A DNA stretch of 24,178 bases from positions 1-24,178 of the forward strand of contig JAMYHX010000577.1 of the NCBI GenBank assembly GCA_025529335.1. Direction: 5' to 3'. Under the pieces are notes generated by a model. It was given only the letters and a program-made list of their open reading frames with translations, had not been told where the DNA came from and did no database searches. Position 1 is the stretch's first letter, and every line of letters starts with the position of its first letter. Shown here in pieces: positions 1 through 8,596 of this stretch. Source of the DNA: Rhizopus sp. PT2906. Taxonomy: Eukaryota > Mucoromycota > Mucoromycetes > Mucorales > Rhizopodaceae. A program made the position numbers and the translations under genes.

Positions 1-904
1 ACCTGTTAATATTACGAAAATATTCTTGGCGACGACGAATTTACATTTCATACAACATGAATTTTGTTCTCACCATGGGTGTATTTATTTTCGATCACAG
101 GCGAATTTACTTTCCGAAAAGAGTTTATAACCAAATTTATGAGTTTCTAAATGAAAAATAAATAACGGTGAATGATGGCAGTCTTTATTAAGAATAAAAA
201 AAAATCTTTACGTCAATATCATTAGTACTGGAAATGACCTATTTCTTGAGAATATTCTGAGTTCTGCCAACTTTAACCAAATCACTTTTTATTACTGCAA
301 AAGGTTCAAAAGTTGAACTAAAATAACCCCTTGAATCGAGTAATTTTAGGCGTACGCCCTAAAAATGACATTAGTAACGTCACTTTTTTTTTGGATGACC
401 TGCTTTAAAGGTCCTGCACAGCTCGTGTGCCTCTCTGAAACGATTCTGGTCTTGATTGAATGTTAGTTTTCAAAGGACAAACAACCAATTAAAGATACTG
501 TAATACATAAGGGGACATGCACCATAGCTAAAGGCAACAGGATTGCCCAAATCACACACTGTTAAAAGCTTAGGGACTCTGGGGTCTTTTTAGGAAACCA
601 CACCATTTCTTTCACAAGGAAAGTAAAGCTTGATATGCTTGATATGAACCATTCTAATACTCTATACCTTACAGTAGAGCATGTATTCTACTTTACATTC
701 CTCTATCGCATATGATAAAAATAAGAGTGTTTATAGTAACTACTAACATAGCATTGATAAATAATTACATTGACCACAATAAATCATGCTGACAACATTC
801 AATATCCTCTATAAAACTCGCATGCATCTTATTTTCATAATACTCCTGTCTTTTTCATAAAGAATCTCCTTCGCAAGCCATCAACTTAATTGGCCATTTC
901 AAAT
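1..904. other. gene-free region
   Basis: No open frame with coding character was found on either strand. The stretch is AT-rich with short homopolymers. It holds two small palindromes: GTTCAA-aag-TTGAAC at 304-318 and a 21-nt one at 344-364. It ends at the decayed ORF that starts near 905, so it may be flanking sequence of an old insertion. Confidence 0.5.
344..364. repeat. 21-nt imperfect palindrome
   Basis: The core GGCGTACGCC is a perfect 10-bp palindrome. It is extended by TTTTA on the left and, after one extra C, TAAAA on the right. Its function is unknown; it could be a protein-binding site or a relic of an inverted-repeat end. Confidence 0.6.
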
Positions 905-1368
905 AACAACAAGCTGAATACAACAAAGCTCGAGACAATACTCAGGCCTGACTACAAGACGGTCATCCTCAACAAAGTACAAACAGCGTGTGAGCATGTA
1001 CGCAATATCATGGTACGCTCATAGCTGTTTGTAAATTACTATATCATAACACATGCGGACAAAACAATTGACGAGAAACTGTTTACACAAAGCTTCTGGT
1101 ACTCAATAACACAGCTAGTTTTGAAAAAGAAGCCGGATGTAAAGCATCTTCCAAGTGATTGCTTGGATAATTGGGATAGCTTTCAACGCGGTATTATATT
1201 ACTTATCAGGCGCTTCTGAAGGTGCATGGTTACAGTCACTGCATAACTGCTGCTTGTCTTGAAATGGTTATCACCCACACTAACAATGTGGTCGAGTGTT
1301 CTGAATCGAGATTAAAAGCATGTATTTTTCGTGCTGTTGCAATAATGTTTGAAAAGGTTCATACGTAG
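905..1368 (+). pseudogene. decayed ORF, probable mobile-element or repeated-family remnant
   Basis: The frame from 905 reads as protein-like sequence (NNKLNTTKLETILRPDYKTV...) for 39 codons. It is broken by an in-frame TAG at 1022-1024, then continues in the same frame (LFVNYYIITHADKTIDEKLF...) to a TGA at 1217. The protein-like signal then moves to another frame between 1177 and 1219 (YQALLKVHGYSHCITAACLE...) and stops at TAG 1366-1368. One nonsense codon plus one frameshift in about 150 codons, with no good start codon, is what a dying copy of a repeated gene looks like. It resembles in style the degenerate ORFs common around transposons of mucoralean fungi, but I cannot name the family. 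A gene with unrecognised introns is less likely, because no GT...AG pair removes the TAG cleanly. Confidence 0.45.
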
Positions 1369-2135
1369 TTCTTTATTAATGTTTTTCATTGTTTGTCTAT
1401 TTAAAAGTAATTATAATAAAGATATACTTTGTATAAAAAACAAATTCGAGTTTTATCTATATATTCACATTTGGATGCTGCCAAAAATCATGCTAACCAG
1501 TCCTCTTTTTCAAACATTTACGTAAATCTTTTGTATGAGATATTATTGTGCCATGACTGTGTTTTATTATATAATCATTAGAGATAATACATATTATATA
1601 GACTTTCTTTAAATATTTGAATTTTCATTACTGATCTTAACTTGTCAAGAGAGGCGTCTATTCAAAGGTGAAATCAAAGCAATGCACTCTGATATTCCTT
1701 AATTTTCCAATAGAAATACTAAAAAGAGAAAGCATAGCATAAGGATAGGACTTGGAGTAGTCTCAAAGAGATTTGATGTTGAATTAAAACTGTACCTCTC
1801 TCTTTTATGGCTTTTTGTTAATTGCTAATTTAAGAAAAGAAGCAGATCTCATCTTATTGGATAAACCGTTTTCTAAAGGCTATGAATACTACGGTAATTC
1901 CAAGATACTTTTTTATATAGGCGCACGTTTTATATGAAGTGATCTTTCAAGAAAAAAGGGGAAACAGAGCGCGTGCAATATAAACCTGCGTGCAATCTTA
2001 TTGGCCAATTCATACTAATTTAACAAGATCCTAATTTTGTCACCCCGCTTTTTGTTCTTCCCCTTTTTTTTTCTTGCTTTTTTGCACTCTCTCTTTTGTT
2101 TTTTTCCTTTTAATCATCTCTAATTTATAAACACA
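1369..2135. other. intergenic region and presumed septin promoter/5'UTR
   Basis: No supported gene. The region is AT-rich, with a very T-rich block at about 2055-2112 just before the septin start. That block is typical of fungal core promoters or leaders. A TATA-like TTTATATAG lies near 1912-1920. Frames open on the minus strand across 2040-2430 are shadows of the T-rich leader and septin exons. Confidence 0.5.
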
Positions 2136-3835
2136 ATGGCACACGTAAATATTTGCCAAACCATTCACTTCATCAATAATAAGCTCACCCTTTTCTTGCT
2201 CTTTTTTTAGAGACTTGGCGGACGTAGAAAGAACGTAAAGAAGGGATTCCAATTCACCTTGATGGTAGTTGGTATGTTGCTTTTTTGACCTCTGTGTGCT
2301 CGTGTTAATAATAAAAATAGGTGCTTCTGGTACTGGACGTACAACCTTTGTAAACACTCTTTGTGATGCCCATGTTCTTTCAAAAAAGGAATCTGATAAT
2401 CCTGAAGACGCACACAAAGAAGAAGGCATTAATATTAAGCCAGTCTCTGTTGGTAAATAACATGGAAAAAAAATGGATTTATATGTTTAATTGAATTTTA
2501 TTATCATATAGAATTGGATGAAGATGGTGTCAGGTATGATTAGTTGTCAAGGAGGCAGACCAGCCCAGATTTAGGGGGAGGGAAGAGAGTGCGAATAAAA
2601 GACAGAGATAACAAAAGGGGTGCTTAAAGGGGGGTTAAAAGAATTTGGAGAATAATAACTATGATAATAGAATCTCTTTAACGATTGTTGATACACCTGG
2701 CTTTGGTGATAATATTGATAATGAAGCATGGTATGATATTGTTGACAACAATTTATATAATACTAACATATCTTGTTAGTTTCCATGAAATCGTTGCTTA
2801 CTTGGAGAAACAATATGATGATATCCTTGCTGAAGAATCAAGAATCAAGCGTAATCCTAGATTCCGTGATAATCGTGTTCACGCTCTCTTATATTTCATT
2901 TCACCCACTGGTCATGCGTAAGTATATATATATATGACATATATCTGGGTTTTTTAACAGATTTATAGTTTACGTGAAATCGATATTGAATTGATGCGTC
3001 GTTTAAGTCCTCGCGTGAATGTGATTCCTGTCATTGGTCGTGCTGATTCATTGACTCCTCAAGAACTCAAAGACTTTAAGCGAAGAGTACGTTGTTAATG
3101 TTTATTATTATTTGTTTGTTGACATCCTTCTTTTTAGATCATGGAAGATATTGAACATTACAATATCCCAATTTATAATTTCCCTTATGATGTTGAAGAA
3201 GATGACGAAGATACCATTGAAGAGAACAGTGAATTAAGAGTAAAGAAAATAACAATAATAACAATTGTGTATTAACATCCACATAGGCTCTTTTACCATT
3301 TTCTATCATTGGCAGCGAAGAAGAAATCGTTGTCAACGGACGTACTGTTCGTGGTCGTCAATACCCTTGGGGTGCTGTTGAAGTAGATAATCCTAAGCAT
3401 TCTGATTTTGGTCGTTTGCGATCTGCTTTATTAAGCTCCCATTTGCAAGACCTTAAGGAAATCACTCATGATATCCTTTATGAAAATTACCGTACAGAAA
3501 AATTGTCTCGTACTGTTAATGGTGGTGATCAAGAGTAAGTTGATATTTATTCCACGACACACTCGCTTATATGCGTACCATAGGGATGCCTCCTTGAACG
3601 CTGAGGATATGGCTACTCAAAGTGTCAGATTGAAGGAAGAACAATTGAGAAAGGAAGAAGAGAAGGTAGGATGATATATTGTTTATATTCATCAAGGTAA
3701 CATTTTTTGTAGCTCCGTGAAATTGAATTAAAGGTTCAACGTGAAATTCAAGAAAAGAGAGCTGAACTTTTGAGCAAAGAAGAAGCTCTACGTAACTTAG
3801 AAGCTAGATTAGCACAGGCACAATTAGCTGACTAA
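2136..3835 (+). CDS. CDC11: septin, Cdc11/AspA class
   Basis: GTP-binding cytoskeletal protein that assembles into septin filaments and rings at septa, hyphal tips and spores. Exons: 2136-2144, 2211-2271, 2321-2452, 2512-2533, 2671-2730, 2780-2917, 2969-3086, 3138-3239, 3287-3534, 3584-3665, 3713-3835; they join in frame to 364 aa. Seen: N-terminal basic stretch RRKNVKKG (8-15); P-loop GASGTGRTT (24-32), with Arg30 in place of the usual Lys; DTPGFGD switch (82-88); GRAD (164-167) in place of xKxD; septin-unique element around QYPWGAVEV; C-terminal coiled coil (about 310-362). The GRTT and GRAD variants and overall wording (for example LAEESRIKRNPRFRDNRVH) match the Cdc11/AspA class, in which GTPase activity is reduced or lost. 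The 3-codon first exon (Met-Ala-His) is inferred from the only ATG followed by GT in a workable place; the rest is secure. The fourth intron (2534-2670, 137 nt) is unusually long and G-rich. Confidence 0.93.
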
Positions 3836-3840
3836 AAAAA

Positions 3841-3854
3841 CACACACACACACA
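3841..3854. repeat. (CA)7 microsatellite
   Basis: Dinucleotide run directly after the septin stop codon, in its presumed 3'UTR. Confidence 0.8.
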
Positions 3855-3964
3855 AAGCAAAAAACAATACAACAATATTATTATTATTTTTTTATATAAT
3901 ACATGGATCCTTTTTTTTAATAATCTAATTCTTTTTTTTTTTGTTTTAATTGTTTGATTTACTT

Positions 3965-4530
3965 ATGAGCATGAATGATGCCAAACAACAGCCTTCACTT
4001 GATGACACTTTGAAGGAATCAGCATACTACATGGAGGATACGAGTGAATACAACAAGTCAAACAGAGAGGCCTTTAAAGAATATTTGAGACGACATCAAG
4101 ATGAACTACGCAACAAGCGTAATTTTCACAAAGGCAATTTTACTAGTCGAACTTTCAAATTGTCACCTGTATCAAGAGATTTCAGAAATGTTACCAAGCA
4201 TGCCCATCCTAATCTGTATGCGTGTCAAATAATAGAACAAAAAATAACAACTAATCTATGTTTAGAAACCACAAATATACTCCACTCGAAAAATGGCTAA
4301 AGCAACAAAAGAAAGAACAAACGCCGAGGCCAGTCAAGGAAAAACAAATAGCACAAGAAAAAGATGAGAAAACAGAGGATGAAGTACTTATGGAACAGTT
4401 GAAAAATGAGATATCCAAGTTGGACAGTGAGATATTCAGACTTGAACAGCAGTATGCTGCATCTAGGAAAAAGTGTGATTTTGTCAGTGTCAAGTTGCTA
4501 TGTATGCGTATGACGTATGGTTCAGAATAA
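3965..4530 (+). CDS. hypothetical coiled-coil protein, 171 aa
   Basis: Two exons, 3965-4215 and 4266-4530. The intron 4216-4265 (GTATGC...TTTAG, 50 nt) joins CT|A to read ...AHPNLNHKYTPLEKW... and keeps the frame. The start ATG 3965 is followed at once by a second ATG codon (Met-Ser-Met). The protein is soluble and highly charged, with no signal peptide or membrane segment. A basic central part (KRNFHKGNFTSRTFK) is followed by a C-terminal Lys/Glu-rich region and a heptad-like coiled coil (about residues 125-155, EQLKNEISKLDSEIFRLEQQ). I do not recognise the family. The start lies only 129 bp after the septin stop in the same orientation. A second intron (4502-4549, 48 nt, GTATGC...TGCAG) is possible and would replace the last few residues with a short tail ending near 4561. 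Confidence 0.7.
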
Positions 4531-4784
4531 CAAATTATTTCCAATGCAGCATATGTGCTATGACTAACTCATTTTAAAGAAATAGTTCAATTGACTCGTA
4601 GATCCAGTGAATACCCTCTAGATCATTTCGAATGTTATTCCACTTGTTTTATAGTGTTTAATAAAACCCTATATGGCTTCAAGAGATATATCTATAATAT
4701 TAAATGCTTTTTTTCTAATGGTTCAAGGATCATTTCATAGTCGCAACTATAAAGGTTAAATTTCTAGTGTCATCTTTTCGTAAT

Positions 4785-4802
4785 GAACCTTCACGAACAT
4801 TC
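4785..4802. promoter_or_regulatory. heat-shock element, four perfect alternating units
   Basis: GAAccTTCacGAAcaTTC is four contiguous inverted nGAAn pentamers with no mismatch, the classical binding site of a trimeric heat-shock factor. It sits about 50 bp upstream of a TATA box and 119 bp upstream of the Hsp20 start codon. A weaker GAAaaTTT half-match lies about 10 bp downstream. Confidence 0.9.
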
Positions 4803-4851
4803 CTTAAAAACTAGAAAATTTCAACCTTCTGGATTTTTCTGCATAAATGAG

Positions 4852-4859
4852 TATAAAAA
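4852..4859 (+). promoter_or_regulatory. TATA box of the Hsp20 gene
   Basis: TATAAAAA, 62 bp before the ATG and about 50 bp after the heat-shock element. Confidence 0.8.
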
Positions 4860-4920
4860 GTCAGCAAGTTGAAGAGATGATGAGAAAGAGGAACAGATAT
4901 TTTTTTTTCTGAACATCATC

Positions 4921-5436
4921 ATGGCTCTCACTCAACGCTTTTTTACTGATGCTTTCCGTGATATGGATCGTACCTTTGCATTGTTGGATGATCCTGATTT
5001 CCTGGACAAAGCTCGCCGTTCTTTGAGCTCCGCAAGTAACGCAGTTCAAATGCGCCATCCTCCTACAGATCTGATCGAGACAGAATCCAATTTTGAATTA
5101 CATTGTGAATTGCCTGGCTATGACAAGAAGGACATTCATATCGAAATGACGGATGATAATACCATTGTTATCAGTGGAGATGTTCAAAAAGAGAAACAAA
5201 CATCTTTAGAAGATGCAAAGAAGAAAAAGAAGAAGACAAACAAGAATGAGCAAGAGACAACAAACATGACACCCAAGTGGTGGAAAAATGAACGAGTACA
5301 CCGTAGTTTCCAAAGAACGTTCTCACTTCCTTCTCCTGTCAAGTCTGATGGTATCACTGCTACCTATGAAAACGGTGTATTAAAAGTGATTGTTCCAAAA
5401 CAAGGCAGAGAGACTAAACGTATTCGAATTGAATAA
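4921..5436 (+). CDS. small heat-shock protein, Hsp20/alpha-crystallin family
   Basis: ATP-independent holdase chaperone that forms oligomers and binds unfolding proteins in the cytosol. A single exon of 171 aa, like many stress genes that must be expressed when splicing fails. Seen: variable N-terminus (1-42); alpha-crystallin domain (about 47-160) starting with DLIETESNFELHCELPGYDK; the diagnostic ATYENGVLKVIVPK (147-160); C-terminal I-x-I-type motif IRI (168-170), which in this family docks into neighbouring subunits. Odd: a lysine-rich, low-complexity insertion (about 94-115, EDAKKKKKKTNK...) in the loop before strand beta-6, the site where fungal Hsp20 proteins vary most. A heat-shock element and TATA box stand directly upstream. 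Length is within the usual 150-220 aa. Confidence 0.96.
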   Translation: MALTQRFFTDAFRDMDRTFALLDDPDFLDKARRSLSSASNAVQMRHPPTDLIETESNFELHCELPGYDKKDIHIEMTDDNTIVISGDVQKEKQTSLEDAKKKKKKTNKNEQETTNMTPKWWKNERVHRSFQRTFSLPSPVKSDGITATYENGVLKVIVPKQGRETKRIRIE

Positions 5437-5472
5437 GCCCTTTCTGTGTAAATATGTACTTGCTTTTTGTAA

Positions 5473-5478
5473 AATAAA
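5473..5478 (+). terminator. poly(A) signal of the Hsp20 gene
   Basis: AATAAA 37 bp after the stop codon, followed by a T-rich stretch. Confidence 0.6.
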
Positions 5479-5505
5479 AAAGTTTGTATTCTTTTATTCC
5501 AAAAT

Positions 5506-6010
5506 ATGAGCGAATTAGTATACGCCATAGTTCACTATTCCCTCCCTCTCTCTCCTTTTCTTTTGAAAATAGAGTAGCCGAGAATATAAAAAGGTGTTAT
5601 GGATATCCCTTATCATGGGATATAGAATCAATTGAACTGGTCAATCCAATGCTTCATAGCAGAACCATCGACCGTTCACACAAACGATGTCTTTACTGTA
5701 TTAGCTGAAACAAACTCGAAGCAAATTCAGTCACCTTTCAACCTATTCAAAATGCCAGGCATCACCATCTATTTGTTCTCATCAGCATCTGCAACCAGCA
5801 AATATTTGGACGCTGACATGCTTGACGAGGATCACTATAAAAATACCATTACTGCATCACCTCTTTTACGCGTCAATACACGCTTGATAAAAGGAATTAC
5901 ACTGTACAATGTATTTGAGTGAGTGAGGCAACATACGGATATAATGACCTGTTACAGTTCCTGGGATTATCTTTGCAGGACTTGGTTTTTTTATGCTAGC
6001 TGTAATCTAG
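5506..6010 (+). pseudogene. possible decayed membrane-protein gene
   Basis: Pieces with protein character lie in series but not in one frame. ATG 5506 gives MSEL. A 55-nt intron (5518-5572) would join it to SSREYKKVLWISLIMGYRIN, a possible membrane segment that stops at 5634. The next frame, from about 5632 to 5922, reads NWSIQCFIAEPSTVHTNDVF...LIKGITLYNVFE with no ATG near its start. After a possible intron ending at 5957, a third frame gives PGIIFAGLGFFMLAVI, a convincing hydrophobic helix, then TAG. The order suggests membrane segment, external domain, membrane segment. The joins need one or two indels, so I call it broken. A real gene with splice sites I failed to place is the main alternative. 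Confidence 0.35.
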
Positions 6011-6407
6011 CCTGCGGCGGAGACATAGCACCCAATATAGACGTTGTAGTACGCCAGATAACAATAGGACTGGTACCTTTTTTTTTAAATCAGGCTCTAG
6101 AACGATTGATATTTATATCATAAATAAGATCATCAAGAAGCACGTAGAGTTTATGAGTTCAAGTCTCCCATTCTCATCAACAACGTTTTCCATGCCCATC
6201 TTCATACAAAAATGCTAATAAGTGACGTCGTTTCTAAAAATACGACTTTGCCATTTCTAAAAATGCGAAATTGAGTTTAATTGGCTGCAAACACTGTACG
6301 TTTTACTTTATTACTTTTTTTTAAAAAAAAAACTCTCTTTCTTTCTTTTTTTTTCATTATTTTCATTATTTTCATTGTTTTCATTGTTTTCATTATTGCA
6401 ATCAAAG
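6011..6407 (+). promoter_or_regulatory. probable promoter and leader of the Nrd1/Mrn1-type gene
   Basis: No gene is supported here. At 6223-6230 TGACGTCG matches the CRE/bZIP palindrome TGACGTCA at 7 of 8 bases. An imperfect direct repeat follows, TTTCTAAAAATxCGA, at 6231-6245 and 6254-6268. Pyrimidine tracts (6331-6354) and a 9-bp tandem repeat precede a canonical splice donor (CAAAG|GTAAGC) at 6408, so the leader exon probably ends at 6407. Confidence 0.45.
6355..6399 (+). repeat. 9-bp tandem repeat, five units
   Basis: Units CATTATTTT, CATTATTTT, CATTGTTTT, CATTGTTTT, CATTATTGC run end to end, just before the leader splice donor at 6408. Confidence 0.85.
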
Positions 6408-6786
6408 GTAAGCTTACTAGTTTAAATGATAGCTTTTTTTTTGACTAATCTAAAGTATAGAAAATTCATTAAATTGTAAGTTTTGGGTTTGGTTTAAACC
6501 TTTTTTATCCTTTTTTTATAATTTATACAATTACTCTAACAACTTTCTTTACACACACACACACATACATACATACATTTCTATATACTTTTTACTCTCA
6601 AACTTGTATATATACATTCTCTATCTCTCTTCATTTACTTTTTTATCAACTGTTCTGTGTGGATTTATATCTATTTTACTTTTATTCCCATGTAAATTGT
6701 TACTCCTTTTTGTTAAAAAAAGTTTTTTATTGTTTAAAACAACCCATCATGAATGAAAGTCAACTTACTCGCTTTTTTTTTTATAG
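6408..6786 (+). other. probable 5'UTR intron (379 nt)
   Basis: Strong donor CAAAG|GTAAGC at 6408 and an acceptor after a T-tract (TTTTTTATAG) at 6786. It is far longer than the coding introns in this window and contains an (AC)n/(ATAC)n microsatellite at 6551-6577. It has no coding capacity. A second possible acceptor (ATGTAG) lies at 6792. Confidence 0.6.
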
Positions 6787-6792
6787 ATGTAG
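6787..6792 (+). promoter_or_regulatory. start-stop upstream ORF (ATGTAG)
   Basis: If splicing uses the acceptor at 6786, the leader exon resumes exactly with ATG TAG, an AUG followed at once by a stop, 12 nt before the main ATG at 6805. If the acceptor at 6792 is used instead, the element is removed. Start-stop elements are known to hold ribosomes and reduce downstream initiation; whether that happens here is inference. Confidence 0.4.
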
Positions 6793-6804
6793 TCAATACA
6801 ACAA

Positions 6805-8368
6805 ATGAAACGATCCCAAGACACTCAAGAAGCAAACGACACAAAGAAGCCTAGATTAAATCAAGCCAACTATAACAACAAGTAAACAAAAATAAGACAT
6901 ATGTTGAATTTGAATAATGACTCTTTATTCTTTCAGTAGTGATCCATACGCACAATACAGCTTATTATCACAATATGGTACAGCATTTGCACAGAACGGA
7001 GTTACTGTAGGAGGCTATGGACAACCTGCTTCCATGTATGGACTTGGCTACGGTAATGCCAGCATGGTTGCGCCTTATGGATATCCACCAGCCTTTTTTA
7101 ATCCAGCAGCAGCAGCAGCAGCAGCCTACAGCGGAGTATTAGGGGAGGGCAATCGAACGATTTATTTAGGAGGTGTCCCACCCAATACGCCACCTGGCGA
7201 CATTTTGAAGCAAATCAAGTCAGGAGCTATTGAACAATATAAGGCACTTCCTGAAAAAGCATGTGTATTTATCACCTTTGTCGATGCCTCTGCAGCACAC
7301 ATGTTCTATCAAGAGCTGATGCTCAAGAAATTGACAGTGAACGGACAAGAACTCAAATATGGATGGGGAAACTCAACTTCGATGTCCTTATCTCTCAAAT
7401 TGCAGATTCAATCAGGAGCTACACGATCTGTATATATAGGCAGATATGATGAACAACAAGTGCCAAAGGAGCAATTAGCCTCTGAAGTCACTAAATTCGG
7501 ACAGATTGAAGACATTAAGGTTGTACCCGACAAGCATTGTGCATTCATACACTTTTTGAGTATCAGTTCAGCTATTAAATGCGTCTCTGAATTACCTAAT
7601 CAACCAAACTTTCATAACAAACGCATCAATTACGCCAAAGACCACTGTGCGAGCAACTATTCACCAGACGTGCTTGCGTCCAATCCAAGTCCAAGCTTTG
7701 GATTTGATGCGTACGGTAATCCAGTCATGAATCCAATTAATTTGAATACATCGCCTACTGCAAATAATATCCTTCGTACACTTTACATTGGCAATATACA
7801 ATCCGAAGCCAAGGTAGAAGATATTTGCAATTCTATTCGAGGGGGTAATGTATTACAAGTTCGATACTTTCCCGAGAAACATATCGCATTTGTCAGTTTT
7901 ATGGATGCAGCCACGGCCATCGCTGTATTTAACTACGCCAATAGCCAAGGAATTGCCATTAAGGGTAGAAAAGTAAAAGTTGGATGGGGTAAGCCATCAG
8001 CTATTCCAACACAGCTGATGCACGCTATTCAACAAGGTGCTACACGCAATGTCTACATTGGAGGGATCGAAGACGTTTCAGAAGAGAAATTAAGGCAAGA
8101 CTTTGAATCGTTTGGAGAGATTGAGTTGGTGAACATATTTAATGAAAAGAAATGCGCATTTGTCAACTTTACGAGCGTTCAAAGTGCGGTTATGGCCGTG
8201 ACAACTGTGAAACAAAAAAATCCATTCTATCAGTCATTGAAGATCAACTATGGCAAAGACAGATGTGCAAATCCACCTAGAATAAGGAGCAACAAGGGAG
8301 ATGCTGAGCCAAAACTAGGCATAGCTGCAGAACCAGCCAACCAGCCAGAACAACAGCAAGTACAGTAG
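6805..8368 (+). CDS. MRN1: four-RRM RNA-binding protein, Nrd1/Msa2/Mrn1 type
   Basis: Cytoplasmic mRNA-binding protein; the fission-yeast member (Nrd1/Msa2) delays sexual differentiation and stabilises specific mRNAs, and Mrn1 is the budding-yeast relative. Exons 6805-6881 and 6937-8368; the intron 6882-6936 (GTAAAC...TTTCAG) joins AA|T, giving 502 aa. The ATG at 6917 lies inside this intron and is not the start. Seen: N-terminal MKRSQDTQEANDTKKPR, a possible nuclear signal; a Tyr/Gly/Ala-rich low-complexity segment with an eight-Ala run (about 83-89); RRM1 (about 99-171, TIYLGG); RRM2 (about 189-263, SVYIGR, then CAFIHF); RRM3 (about 306-376, TLYIGN, then IAFVSF); RRM4 (about 396-467, NVYIGG, then CAFVNF); Gln-rich tail. 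Paired modules with ...GWG linkers are characteristic of this family. The long leader with an intron and a possible start-stop ORF suggests post-transcriptional control. Confidence 0.92.
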
Positions 8369-8517
8369 TTTGGGCAATGAATAAAATCAATCATTTTCAC
8401 ATGGCTCTTTTTTCTTCTTTTTCTATTGCTTACGATTTGATGACTCAACATAAAAGCACCATGTTACACTGCAATTTCACACACCTGAAAAAAAAGGAGG
8501 TTGCTTTAGCTTTATTT

Positions 8518-8596
8518 AAAGATAACAAAGCTATCTTTATGAGTTACATTTTATAAAGCCCATTTTGAATAGTAATGATAGCTTGTAACTATCATT
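8518..8596. repeat. two adjacent GATA inverted repeats with 7-nt spacers
   Basis: AAAGATA-N7-TATCTTT occupies 8518-8538 and AATGATAG-N7-CTATCATT occupies 8574-8596. Both are perfect, both present GATA in opposed orientation, and both have the same 7-nt spacer. They could be hairpins in the 3' region of the upstream transcript or paired GATA-factor sites. Confidence 0.6.

Noticed and set aside
2040..2429. Minus-strand ORF of 129 codons over the septin start
   Set aside because: It is the complement of the T-rich leader and septin exons; Lys/Ser-rich low-complexity translation.
6145..6185. T-loop-like GAGTTCAAGTCTC suggesting a tRNA 3' half
   Set aside because: The T-stem has a mismatch, and no matching acceptor, D-arm or anticodon arm lies upstream.
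6917..6936. ATG at 6917 as start of the Nrd1/Mrn1 protein
   Set aside because: It lies in an intron (6882-6936). The upstream exon from ATG 6805 joins in frame and supplies a natural N-terminus.
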